The translations under genes and the position numbers were made by a program. Under the pieces are notes generated by a model. It worked only from the letters and a program-made list of their open reading frames with translations. It made no database searches and was not told where the DNA came from. From SIG454 sp045578465 (GTDB taxonomy: Bacteria; Bacillota; Clostridia; Monoglobales; Monoglobaceae): a stretch of DNA of 17,774 nt. The stretch spans positions 1 through 17,774 of the forward strand of contig JAZNKJ010000035.1 of assembly GCA_045578465.1 (NCBI GenBank). The letters run 5' to 3'. Each line of letters starts with the position of its first letter. Positions within the stretch are counted from its first letter, which is position 1. Positions 1 to 7,030 of the stretch are shown piece after piece.

Positions 1-187
1 AATGACCGTGGATGAAATGAAAGATTATATAAGAGCTCATATGGCAAAGCATAAGTGCCCGAGATATATTGACTTCGTAAAAGAATTCCCAATGAATGCG
101 GCGGGTAAGATTCTTAAATATAAGATGCGTGAAGACGCGGCAAAGAAACTTAATATTAAAAAAGTTGAAGGCATTGTTGCCGACTAG
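1..187 (+). CDS. AMP-binding acyl-CoA synthetase, C-terminal fragment
   Basis: Only the last 61 or so residues lie in the window; the gene enters from the left edge and the first ATG visible is almost certainly internal. The fragment matches the C-terminal subdomain of the ANL (acyl-CoA synthetase) superfamily: a Lys-Cys-Pro-Arg-Tyr segment, then EFPMNAAGKILKYKMRE, which is the A10 motif whose GKI(L)K lysine completes the adenylation active site. These enzymes activate a carboxylic acid with ATP and transfer it to CoA. The sequence resembles fatty-acyl-CoA synthase types more than the second synthetase at 5118-6803, whose A10 motif reads PKTFNGKIRR. It ends 14 nt before ilvE, so it is probably an upstream gene of the same operon. 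Substrate cannot be inferred. Confidence 0.85.
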   Translation, partial: MTVDEMKDYIRAHMAKHKCPRYIDFVKEFPMNAAGKILKYKMREDAAKKLNIKKVEGIVAD

Positions 188-201
188 AAAGGATGATAGA
201 T

Positions 202-1260
202 ATGGAAATTAAAATTACAAAAACAACGGCTCCGAAAGCGAAGCCAACAGGCAAGCTTGGATTTGGTAAAGTGTTTACCGACCATATGTTCGTTATGAAC
301 TACACAGAGGGAAAGGGTTGGCACGATGCAAGAATCGTTCCTTATGACAAGATTACTCTTGACCCATCCGCAATGGTTTTCCATTACGGTCAGGAAATGT
401 TTGAAGGCCTTAAAGCTTATATGGGCGCAGACGGTAAGGCAAGACTTTTCCGTCCTGATATGAACGCAAAGAGAACAAATGCAACAAATAAGAGACTCTG
501 CATCCCACAGCTTCCTGAGGAAGATTTTGTTGAGGCAGTTCGTGCAGTTGTTGAGGTTGATAAAGACTGGATTCCAACAGAAGACGGAACATCTCTTTAC
601 ATAAGACCATTCATTATCGCAACTGACGAATTCTTAGGGGTTGCTCCATCTAAGACATATCTCTTTATTATAATCCTCTCTCCAAGCGGTGCTTACTATG
701 AAAGCGGTCTTGCTCCTGTTGGAATCTGGATTGAAGATGACTATGTAAGAGCGGTTAAGGGCGGTATCGGTTTTGCGAAAACAGGCGGAAACTATGCGGC
801 ATCCCTTGCTGCCCAGGTTAAGGCCCACGACGATGGCTATTCTCAGGTTCTCTGGCTTGACGGTGTTGAGAGAAAGTATATTGAAGAAGTTGGCGCAATG
901 AACATCTTCTTCAAGATTGACGGAAAAATCGTAACTCCTATGCTTAGCGGAAGTATCCTCCCTGGTATCACAAGAGATTCTGTTTTGGCTCTTTGTCGTC
1001 AGTGGGGTATGGAAGTTGAGGAAAGAAAGATAAGCGTTGACGAGCTTATTGAGGCTCAGAAGAGCGGTAAGCTTGAAGAATGCTTCGGAACAGGCACAGC
1101 TGCAGTTATTTCTCCTGTTGGTAAGCTTCGCTATAAGGACGATGTTATGCTTATAAACAATAACGAAATCGGCGAAGTAAGTCAGAAGCTCTATGATACA
1201 ATAACAGGTATCCAGTGGGGCAAGATTGAGGATGAAAATAAATGGACACTTTTGGTTTAA
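202..1260 (+). CDS. ilvE: Branched-chain amino acid aminotransferase
   Basis: This is a fold-type IV PLP enzyme that exchanges amino groups between Leu/Ile/Val and 2-oxoglutarate. The N-terminal block GFGKVFTDHMFVMNY and the following MVFHYGQEMFEGLKAY are hallmark BCAT segments. The PLP lysine is in FAKTGGNYAASLAAQ (Lys193 from the start used here), and EEVGAMNIFF and GSILPGITRDS follow in the expected order. The length of 352 residues is normal. I chose ATG 202 rather than ATG 193 because AAAGG at 188-192 is 9 nt from 202 but directly abuts 193. It is followed, with overlap, by a P-loop gene and the VOR subunits, so its 2-oxoacid product (or substrate) is probably shared with that oxidoreductase. 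No promoter is visible in the 14-nt gap upstream. Confidence 0.95.
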   Translation: MEIKITKTTAPKAKPTGKLGFGKVFTDHMFVMNYTEGKGWHDARIVPYDKITLDPSAMVFHYGQEMFEGLKAYMGADGKARLFRPDMNAKRTNATNKRLCIPQLPEEDFVEAVRAVVEVDKDWIPTEDGTSLYIRPFIIATDEFLGVAPSKTYLFIIILSPSGAYYESGLAPVGIWIEDDYVRAVKGGIGFAKTGGNYAASLAAQVKAHDDGYSQVLWLDGVERKYIEEVGAMNIFFKIDGKIVTPMLSGSILPGITRDSVLALCRQWGMEVEERKISVDELIEAQKSGKLEECFGTGTAAVISPVGKLRYKDDVMLINNNEIGEVSQKLYDTITGIQWGKIEDENKWTLLV

Positions 1261-1937
1261 ACCCTAAAAGAATAACGGTTTTTGCAGGGCATTACGGGAG
1301 CGGAAAGACCAATATCGCAATAAATTATGCGATTAGTCTTGCCAAAGAAAATGATAAGGTTTCAATTGCTGACCTTGACATCGTTAATCCGTATTTTCGG
1401 ACCAAGGATTCGGCAAAGGCTCTTTCGGAGGCGGGAGTTAAGCTTATTTCTTCTGAATATGCAAACACCAATGTTGACACCCCTGCTCTTCCTGCGGAAA
1501 TTTATTCGGTTTTCGAGGATAAAAGCCAAACTGCTGTAATCGATGTTGGCGGGGACGACAGAGGCGCCCTTGCCCTTGGCAGATATGTTCCCTTTATGGA
1601 AGAAGAGGAGAGCTATGAAATGCTCTTTGTTATAAACAAGCATAGGTTTTTAACAGGGGATGCCGAGAGAACCATTGAGATTATGAAAGAAATTGAGAGT
1701 GCGGCAAAGTTCTCTTTTACGGGAATTGTCAACAACTCAAATATTGGCGAAGAAACAACAGCGGAAACAGTTTTAAACTCAGTTTCCTATGCAAAAGAGG
1801 TTTCGGCCCTGTCCGGGCTTCCTATAAAGATGACAACTGTCAAGAGAAGTCTTTATAAAGAGCTTGACGGCAAAATAGAAAACATTGTTCCACTTGACCT
1901 TTATGTAAGGCAATCGTGGTTAAAGGAGGAAAAATAA
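1242..1937 (+). CDS. P-loop nucleotide-binding protein of unknown role
   Basis: The 231-residue protein has a clear Walker A motif, GHYGSGKT at residues 16-23, followed by ADLDIVNPYFRTK (about 43-55) and VIDVGGDDRGALALGR (about 99-114). This is the pattern of SIMIBI-class (MinD/CobQ-like) ATPases. No DNA-binding or membrane segment is seen. Its start overlaps the end of ilvE by 19 nt; a GAGG sits 10 nt upstream, and its stop is immediately followed by the ferredoxin ATG. The position between ilvE and a ferredoxin oxidoreductase suggests a role in assembling, maturing or regulating that complex. This is inference from context only; the reaction and partner are not known. Automatic annotation as a cobyrinate synthase would be misleading, because only the nucleotide-binding fold is shared. 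Confidence 0.85.
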   Translation: MDTFGLNPKRITVFAGHYGSGKTNIAINYAISLAKENDKVSIADLDIVNPYFRTKDSAKALSEAGVKLISSEYANTNVDTPALPAEIYSVFEDKSQTAVIDVGGDDRGALALGRYVPFMEEEESYEMLFVINKHRFLTGDAERTIEIMKEIESAAKFSFTGIVNNSNIGEETTAETVLNSVSYAKEVSALSGLPIKMTTVKRSLYKELDGKIENIVPLDLYVRQSWLKEEK

Positions 1938-2141
1938 ATGGCAAAGGTTACATTTAATGAAAATTTGTGTAAGGGTTGCGGACTTTGCGTAACTGCTTGT
2001 CCAAAGCATATTGTGGCCCTTAAAGACACATTAAACGCAAAGGGTTACAGCCCGGCTGGTGTTACAGACCCTGAGGCTTGTATTGGTTGTGCGTTTTGTG
2101 CGACGATGTGCCCAGATTGTGTTATAACTGTTGAGAAATAG
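1938..2141 (+). CDS. Ferredoxin-type delta subunit of 2-oxoacid:ferredoxin oxidoreductase
   Basis: A 67-residue protein with two complete 4Fe-4S binding motifs: Cys11, 14, 17, 21 and Cys48, 51, 54, 58, each in the C-x2-C-x2-C-x3-C-P arrangement. An extra Cys61 follows the second cluster. It corresponds to the PorD/KorD/VorD subunit that carries electrons from the TPP active site to external ferredoxin. The ATG directly follows the stop of the P-loop gene, and its AAAGGAGG ribosome binding site lies inside the end of that gene, so translation is probably coupled. VorB starts 11 nt downstream behind its own GGAGG. The assignment to a branched-chain (VOR) enzyme rather than a KOR comes from the neighbouring VorB and ilvE. 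Confidence 0.92.
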   Translation: MAKVTFNENLCKGCGLCVTACPKHIVALKDTLNAKGYSPAGVTDPEACIGCAFCATMCPDCVITVEK

Positions 2142-2152
2142 GAGGAATTAAA

Positions 2153-3220
2153 ATGAGTGAGAAAGTTTTAATGAAAGGTAACGAAGCTTTGGCTGAGGCC
2201 GCTATTATGGCAGGCTGTCGTCATTACTTCGGTTATCCGATAACACCGCAGACAGAAGTTGCGGCATATATGTCAAAAAGACTCCCTAAAATTGAGGGCG
2301 GAGTATTTTTGCAGGCAGAAAGTGAAGTTGCGGCTATCAATATGGTTATGGGGGTTGCTTCAACAGGTAAGAGGGTTATGACATCCTCTTCAAGCCCTGG
2401 TATATCTTTAAAGAGTGAGGGTATTTCCTATATAGCAGGATGTGATCTCCCGGCTTTAATCGTTAATGTTCAGCGTGGTGGCCCAGGTCTTGGCGGTATC
2501 CAGCCAAGCCAGTCTGACTATACTCAGGCAACAAAAGGCCCAGGTCACGGGGATTTCAGACTTATTGTTTTAGCTCCTGCATCAGTTCAGGAAATGGTTG
2601 ATATGAAAGTTAAGGGCTTTGACTTAGCTGACAAGTATCAGATGCCAGTTATGCTTTTATCAGACGGAACAATGGGTCAGATGATGGAGCCTGTTTCTCT
2701 TGACATAAGCGAAGTTAAGACTTATGAAAAGCCTTGGGCAGTAACAGGAACAAAGGGCGAGAGAAAGCCAAACATTGTTAACTCTCTCTACTTAAAGCCT
2801 GATGAACTTGAAAAGGTTAACTTTGAAAGATATGAGCGCTATGCTAAAATCGAAGCGGAAGAAGCTCTCTGGGAAGAATATAAAATGGATGACGCCGAAG
2901 TTTGTATTGTTGCATTCGGTGTTGCCGCAAGAGTTTCCCAGAATGCAATCGACAGAGCAAGAGAAAAAGGCATTAAGGTTGGTATGATAAGACCGATTAC
3001 TCTCTGGCCGTTCCCGAAAGAAGCGCTGAAGGCGGCAAGCGAAAAGGTTAATAAGTTTATCTCTGTTGAGCTTAATATGGGCCAGATGATAGACGACATC
3101 CGTCTTGCAATTGAATGCAAAAAGGAAGTTCTCCTCTGCAACCGCACAGGCGGTATGATTCCAACAGTTGAGAATGTTCTTTCCAAAATTGATGAAGCTA
3201 TAGAAGGAGGCAGAAAATAA
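2153..3220 (+). CDS. vorB: 2-oxoacid:ferredoxin oxidoreductase alpha subunit, VorB type
   Basis: A 355-residue alpha subunit that carries the pyrimidine-binding and transketolase C-terminal-like domains. Signature segments are KVLMKGNEALAEAA at the N-terminus, GYPITPQTE at 27-35, FLQAESEVAAINMVMG around 53-68, MTSSSSPGISLKSEGISY and VQRGGPGLGGIQPSQSDY. These match the group annotated as 3-methyl-2-oxobutanoate dehydrogenase subunit VorB. With the beta and gamma subunits it would interconvert 2-oxoisovalerate (and related branched 2-oxoacids), CoA and oxidised ferredoxin with isobutyryl-CoA (or homologue), CO2 and reduced ferredoxin. The start has a perfect GGAGG 8 nt upstream. Its stop overlaps the start of the beta subunit by one base (TAATG). 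Substrate preference is inferred from family and from linkage to ilvE; a 2-oxoglutarate enzyme is the main alternative. Confidence 0.9.
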   Translation: MSEKVLMKGNEALAEAAIMAGCRHYFGYPITPQTEVAAYMSKRLPKIEGGVFLQAESEVAAINMVMGVASTGKRVMTSSSSPGISLKSEGISYIAGCDLPALIVNVQRGGPGLGGIQPSQSDYTQATKGPGHGDFRLIVLAPASVQEMVDMKVKGFDLADKYQMPVMLLSDGTMGQMMEPVSLDISEVKTYEKPWAVTGTKGERKPNIVNSLYLKPDELEKVNFERYERYAKIEAEEALWEEYKMDDAEVCIVAFGVAARVSQNAIDRAREKGIKVGMIRPITLWPFPKEALKAASEKVNKFISVELNMGQMIDDIRLAIECKKEVLLCNRTGGMIPTVENVLSKIDEAIEGGRK

Positions 3221-3963
3221 TGGCAGTAGTATTTGAAAAACCAAAGGGCTTAACTGATGCAGTTCTTCATTATTGCCCTGGCTGCACTCACGGTATTATT
3301 CATAGATTAGTTGCCGAAGCTCTTGATGAGCTTGGCGTAACAGACAGAGCAATCGGTGTTGCTCCTGTTGGATGTTCTGTTTTTGCTTATAACTATTTCA
3401 ACTGCGATATGGTTCAGGCGGCTCATGGTCGTGCTCCGGCAGTTGCAACAGGTGTTAAACGCTCCGACCCTAATAATATTGTATTTACATATCAGGGTGA
3501 CGGCGACCTTGCGGCTATCGGAACAGCGGAAACTGTTCACAGTGCAGCAAGAGGAGAAAACATTACTGTTATCTTCGTAAACAACGCAATCTACGGTATG
3601 ACAGGCGGACAGATGGCTCCAACAACACTTCCAGGGCAGGTTACACAGACCTCTCCATACGGAAGAGATGTAGAAAAAGTTGGTTATCCTGTTAAGGTTT
3701 GCGAAATGTTATCTCAGGTTGACGGCGCAACTTACCTTGAAAGAGTTGCCGTAAACAATGTTAAGAATGTTAAAGCTGCAAAAGCTGCTATTAAGAAGGC
3801 TTTTAAGAACCAGATTGAAGGCAAGGGCTTCTCTTTAATCGAAGTTTTATCAACTTGTCCGACAAACTGGGGCCTTGCGCCAACTAAGGCGATTGAGTGG
3901 CTTGAAGAAAATATGATGCCTTATTACCCACTTGGAGTATATAAGGACAAGACAGCAGAGTAA
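3220..3963 (+). CDS. 2-oxoacid:ferredoxin oxidoreductase beta (TPP-binding) subunit
   Basis: A 247-residue thiamine-diphosphate-binding subunit. The N-terminal CPGCTHG at 19-25 supplies cysteines typical of KorB/VorA proteins. The TPP/Mg motif runs from GDGD at 93-96 to the asparagines at 121-122 (FVNNAIYGMTGGQ), and APTTLPGQVTQTSPYGRD follows as in the KOR/VOR branch. Together with VorB it forms the catalytic centre for decarboxylation of the 2-oxoacid. The start codon overlaps the vorB stop by one base, with AGGAGG about 10 nt upstream inside vorB, so 1:1 expression is likely. It lacks an extended C-terminal iron-sulfur domain; the electron path is supplied by the separate ferredoxin subunit at 1938-2141. 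I leave the symbol empty because VOR subunit lettering differs between organisms. Confidence 0.92.
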   Translation: MAVVFEKPKGLTDAVLHYCPGCTHGIIHRLVAEALDELGVTDRAIGVAPVGCSVFAYNYFNCDMVQAAHGRAPAVATGVKRSDPNNIVFTYQGDGDLAAIGTAETVHSAARGENITVIFVNNAIYGMTGGQMAPTTLPGQVTQTSPYGRDVEKVGYPVKVCEMLSQVDGATYLERVAVNNVKNVKAAKAAIKKAFKNQIEGKGFSLIEVLSTCPTNWGLAPTKAIEWLEENMMPYYPLGVYKDKTAE

Positions 3964-3976
3964 GGAGGAAGAGAAA

Positions 3977-4513
3977 ATGAATAAAGAAATACTTATTGCA
4001 GGCTTTGGCGGACAGGGTATTTTATTCTCCGGAAAGTTCCTTGCATATGGCGGTCTTATCGACGGAAAGGAAGTTTCCTGGCTCCCGTCATACGGCCCTG
4101 AAATGCGTGGCGGTACAGCAAATTGCAGTATCATTTTAAGCGATAATAAAATCGGCTCTCCAATCGTTGATAAGCCGGATGTTTTAATCGCTATGAATGC
4201 TCCGTCTTTTGACAAGTATATAACAGAAGTAAAGTCAGGCGGAATGGCTATTGTTGATAGCTCACTCATTGACAAAAAGAGTGAAAGAGACGATGTTGAG
4301 GCTTACTATATTCCTGCAACCCGTCTTGCATCAGAAGAAGGCTTAACAGGCCTTGCAAATATGATTATTTTAGGTCTTTTCCTTAAAAAGACCAACCTTA
4401 TGACTGACGAGCTTATAGATAAGGTTATGAAAAAGATTGTTCCGGCTAAAAAGCCACAGCTTTATGACCTTAATATGAAAGCTATTCAGCTTGGATTTAA
4501 TTACGAAGCGTAA
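3977..4513 (+). CDS. 2-oxoacid:ferredoxin oxidoreductase gamma subunit
   Basis: A 178-residue gamma subunit. GFGGQGILFSGK at 9-20 is the conserved N-terminal glycine-rich segment, and SYGPEMRGGTANCSI at 38-52 is the second hallmark of this domain; PDVLIAMN follows. An earlier in-frame ATG at 3932 exists, but it lies inside the beta subunit. ATG 3977 has GGAGG at 3964-3968, the correct distance away, and matches the usual family N-terminus. The product completes the four-subunit VOR complex (ferredoxin, alpha, beta, gamma in that order). The 13-nt gap to the beta gene leaves no room for a separate promoter. Confidence 0.92.
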   Translation: MNKEILIAGFGGQGILFSGKFLAYGGLIDGKEVSWLPSYGPEMRGGTANCSIILSDNKIGSPIVDKPDVLIAMNAPSFDKYITEVKSGGMAIVDSSLIDKKSERDDVEAYYIPATRLASEEGLTGLANMIILGLFLKKTNLMTDELIDKVMKKIVPAKKPQLYDLNMKAIQLGFNYEA

Positions 4514-4537
4514 TAATAAAAAGGGAGGTTAAAGATT

Positions 4538-5089
4538 ATGAACGAACAAATTAAAGATATTGGTATGCGTCTTGCAACTCTTCGCGATGATATGGAAATT
4601 CCAGCATCTGAAATGGCAGAAAAACTTGGAGTTAGTGAAGAAATTTATATGGCATATGAAAAAGGCGAAATGGACTTTTCATTCAGCTTAATTTATAAGG
4701 CTGCCGAAATTCTTGGCGTTGATATTCTTGACCTGATAAGCGGCAGCGCGCCAACAATTTCTATGTGTTGTATGGTTAAAAAGGGCAAAGGCTTTTCTGT
4801 TAAAAGAGAAGATGAGTATGATTATAAGCATCTTGCCTATACATTCAGAAACAAAAAGGCTGAGCCATTTTTAGTAACTATTCACCCTGACGAAAAAACA
4901 CCGGTTATGCACGCCCACGACGGTCAGGAATTCAACTATGTCATATCAGGCAAAATGATACTTTACATAGGCGATATTTCCTATGAACTTTCAGAGGGCG
5001 ACAGTGTTTACTTTGATGCAAGCGTGCCTCATGCCGAGGTGGCTCTTGGAGACAAAGAAGCACAATTTATCGCCGTTGTTATGAAATAA
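4538..5089 (+). CDS. XRE-family regulator with C-terminal cupin sensor domain
   Basis: A 183-residue two-domain protein. Residues about 5-67 form a helix-turn-helix of the Cro/C1 type (LRDDMEIPASEMAEKLGVSE is the recognition region). Residues about 105-182 form a cupin beta-barrel with HAHDGQEFNYVISG, giving metal ligands His125, His127, Glu131, and His165 in the second motif. HTH-cupin proteins are local transcription regulators that sense a small ligand in the cupin pocket. It has a strong GGGAGG ribosome binding site and lies between the VOR gamma gene and an acyl-CoA synthetase, in the same orientation. The obvious inference is that it controls this operon in response to an acyl-CoA, branched acid or amino acid. 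The ligand and operator are not visible here. Confidence 0.93.
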   Translation: MNEQIKDIGMRLATLRDDMEIPASEMAEKLGVSEEIYMAYEKGEMDFSFSLIYKAAEILGVDILDLISGSAPTISMCCMVKKGKGFSVKREDEYDYKHLAYTFRNKKAEPFLVTIHPDEKTPVMHAHDGQEFNYVISGKMILYIGDISYELSEGDSVYFDASVPHAEVALGDKEAQFIAVVMK

Positions 5090-5117
5090 GACAGAAAAAT
5101 TTTAGAGGTGATAAAAA

Positions 5118-6803
5118 ATGGCAATATATGAAAAATTTGTGGGCGCAACGAGGGATGATTTTATCTCCCTTAAAGATGCCCAGAAAAATTATACGCTAAG
5201 CTATAACGATGATTTTAACTTCGCCTATGATGTTGTTGACGAGCTTGGCAAAACAAAGCCCGATAAGCTGGCTATGCTATGGGTTTCAAAAGACGGCGAA
5301 GAAAAGAGATTTACTTTCCGCGATATGATGTATTATTCAAATAAAGCGGCAAGCTATTTTAACTATATGGGAATCCGCAAGGGCGACAAGGTTATGCTTG
5401 TTTTAAAAAGAAGCTACTATTTCTGGTTCTGTATTTTGGGACTCCATAAAATCGGCGCAGTTGTTGTCCAGGCGACCAATATGCTCAAAGCAAAAGACTA
5501 TATCTATCGTTGCAACGCAGGTAAAATAAAGGCTGTTGTTGTAACGGGAGACGGAATGGAAACCGAATATTTTGACGAGGGCGAAGGTCAATACGAAACA
5601 ATCGAGAAGAAATTCGTTCTCGGCCATAAAAAAGCAGGCGACGATTGGATTGACTTTGAGGCAGGTTTTGAGCTTGCTAATCCTGACTGGCAAAGACCAA
5701 CAGGAGACCAGGCGGTTATGGCGGACGATATGATGCTTATGGCGTTCTCATCGGGAACATCAGGATATCCGAAAATCATTACCCATAACTTTAAATACCC
5801 TCTCGGCCATATTATGACAGGCGTGTTTTGGCACAGAGTTATTGACGGCGGACTTCATTTTACAATTTCCGACACCGGCTGGCTTAAATCCCTCTGGGGT
5901 AAGATTTATGGACAGTGGTTCGGGGAAAGTGCGGTTTTGGTTTATGATTTTGACAAGTTTGATGCAAAAGATATTTTAAGCAAGCTTGAAAAATACAAAG
6001 TAACAACTTTCTGCGTTCCGCCAACAATGTATAGAATGCTTCTTGAAAATGATGTAAGCAAGTATGATTTATCTTCTCTTACTCATTGTTGCACAGCAGG
6101 AGAGGCGCTGAACCCTGAAATCTATAACAACTGGATGAAAGCCACAGGCCTCAAACTTTATGAGGGCTTTGGACAGACGGAAACCACTCTTTGTATAGCG
6201 ACAATTTATCCTTGGTCAGAGCCAAACCCGGGGGCAATCGGCTTCCCTGTTCCTGGCTATGATGTGCATATCTTAGGAGAGGACGGCGAGTCCTGCCCAA
6301 GAGGTGCCACAGGGGAAATTTGTATAAGAGTTTTAAGCCAGGCGCGTAAGACCTGCGGACTTTTGGATACTTATAATTTCAGCGAAGAAGACACAAAAAA
6401 AGCCCTCCACGACGGATTTTACCATACGGGAGATACGGCGTATCGCGACGAAAAGGGAACTTTCTGTTATGTTGGACGAAATGACGATGTTATTAAATCC
6501 TCAGGTTACAGAATCGGACCTTTTGAAATTGAAAGCGTTATGCTTGAACATCCTGCTGTAAAGGAAGTTGCAGTAACAGGTGTTCCTGACCCAATTCGTG
6601 GTTTTGCGGTTAAGGCAACCGTTGTTCTGTCGGATAAATACTTCCCGTCAGATGAGCTTACAAAAGAGCTTCAAAAGTATGTTAAGGATAACACGGCTCC
6701 ATATAAATACCCGAGAGTGGTTGAATATGTTGATGCTCTTCCAAAAACCTTTAACGGTAAAATAAGAAGAAGCGAAATAAGAGATAAAGATACTTTAGTA
6801 TAA
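5118..6803 (+). CDS. Acyl-CoA synthetase (AMP-forming), short/medium-chain type
   Basis: A 561-residue ANL enzyme with all core motifs in order: A3 phosphate-binding loop FSSGTSGYPKI (210-220), A5 YEGFGQTET (348-356), A7 YHTGD (435-439), A8 hinge GRNDDVIKSSGYRIGPFEIE (453-472) and A10 PKTFNGKIRR with Lys548. The layout and the segments DTGWLKSLWGKIYGQW and PPTMYRMLL resemble acetyl-CoA synthetase and medium-chain (MACS) enzymes. It would make acyl-CoA, AMP and PPi from acid, ATP and CoA. As the last gene of the operon, after VOR and its regulator, a branched short-chain acid (isobutyrate, 2-methylbutyrate, isovalerate) or an aryl acid is a reasonable substrate guess. The start has GAGGTG 8-9 nt upstream. 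The gene is followed by a hairpin at 6866-6891. Confidence 0.93.
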   Translation: MAIYEKFVGATRDDFISLKDAQKNYTLSYNDDFNFAYDVVDELGKTKPDKLAMLWVSKDGEEKRFTFRDMMYYSNKAASYFNYMGIRKGDKVMLVLKRSYYFWFCILGLHKIGAVVVQATNMLKAKDYIYRCNAGKIKAVVVTGDGMETEYFDEGEGQYETIEKKFVLGHKKAGDDWIDFEAGFELANPDWQRPTGDQAVMADDMMLMAFSSGTSGYPKIITHNFKYPLGHIMTGVFWHRVIDGGLHFTISDTGWLKSLWGKIYGQWFGESAVLVYDFDKFDAKDILSKLEKYKVTTFCVPPTMYRMLLENDVSKYDLSSLTHCCTAGEALNPEIYNNWMKATGLKLYEGFGQTETTLCIATIYPWSEPNPGAIGFPVPGYDVHILGEDGESCPRGATGEICIRVLSQARKTCGLLDTYNFSEEDTKKALHDGFYHTGDTAYRDEKGTFCYVGRNDDVIKSSGYRIGPFEIESVMLEHPAVKEVAVTGVPDPIRGFAVKATVVLSDKYFPSDELTKELQKYVKDNTAPYKYPRVVEYVDALPKTFNGKIRRSEIRDKDTLV

Positions 6804-6865
6804 AAGAGTGGATGTTAAAAAACTCCGGACCGCAAAAATATTGAAATATAAAGAGGAAAGGTGAA

Positions 6866-6891
6866 GAAAAATCGAAATCTTTCGATTTTTC
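6866..6891 (+). terminator. Probable terminator of the ilvE-vor-acs operon
   Basis: A perfect 12-bp inverted repeat (GAAAAATCGAAA and TTTCGATTTTTC) separated by only 2 nt lies about 60 nt after the acyl-CoA synthetase stop. The T-run is inside the 3' arm and the stem is A+T rich, so the tight loop would open by a few pairs. It is weaker than the second hairpin at 6996-7030, which backs it up. Confidence 0.5.
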
Positions 6892-6912
6892 CAATCAAAT
6901 TATATTTTTGCT

Positions 6913-6970
6913 ATGAACAAACTGCGCCTCTCGCAGTACCTATGTACGGCTTCGGACTCAGTTTGTTCAT
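6913..6970. repeat. 58-nt centred imperfect palindrome of unknown nature
   Basis: The outer arms are a perfect 12-bp inverted repeat: ATGAACAAACTG at 6913-6924 and CAGTTTGTTCAT at 6959-6970. The exact midpoint of the element is the midpoint of a second small hairpin, GTAC-CTAT-GTAC (6936-6947). The 11-nt flanks between stem and core pair only patchily. A competing local hairpin CTGCG-CCTCT-CGCAG (6922-6936) uses part of the left arm. There is no T-run after it, so it is not an intrinsic terminator, and the open frame starting at its ATG looks spurious. It sits between two terminators in untranslated DNA. It could be a dispersed repeat, a small structured RNA or a protein-binding site. Confidence 0.6.
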
Positions 6971-6995
6971 TCCAAAGCTTTTTCCCTATCCCCTC

Positions 6996-7030
6996 AAAAA
7001 AAGAGATGTGGTTTCCACATCTCTTTTTTT
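6996..7030. terminator. Strong bidirectional intrinsic terminator
   Basis: A perfect 16-bp stem: AAAAAAAGAGATGTGG at 6996-7011, a TTT loop, and its complement at 7015-7030. It has a T-run on both strands, so it can end the plus-strand operon from the left and the minus-strand lrgAB transcript from the right. The lrgB stop codon (7029-7031) overlaps its edge. Confidence 0.92.

Noticed and set aside
2792..3244. 150-residue minus-strand open frame inside vorB
   Set aside because: It lies fully antisense to a clearly conserved gene, has no ribosome binding site and encodes a low-complexity Phe/Asn/Cys-rich product.
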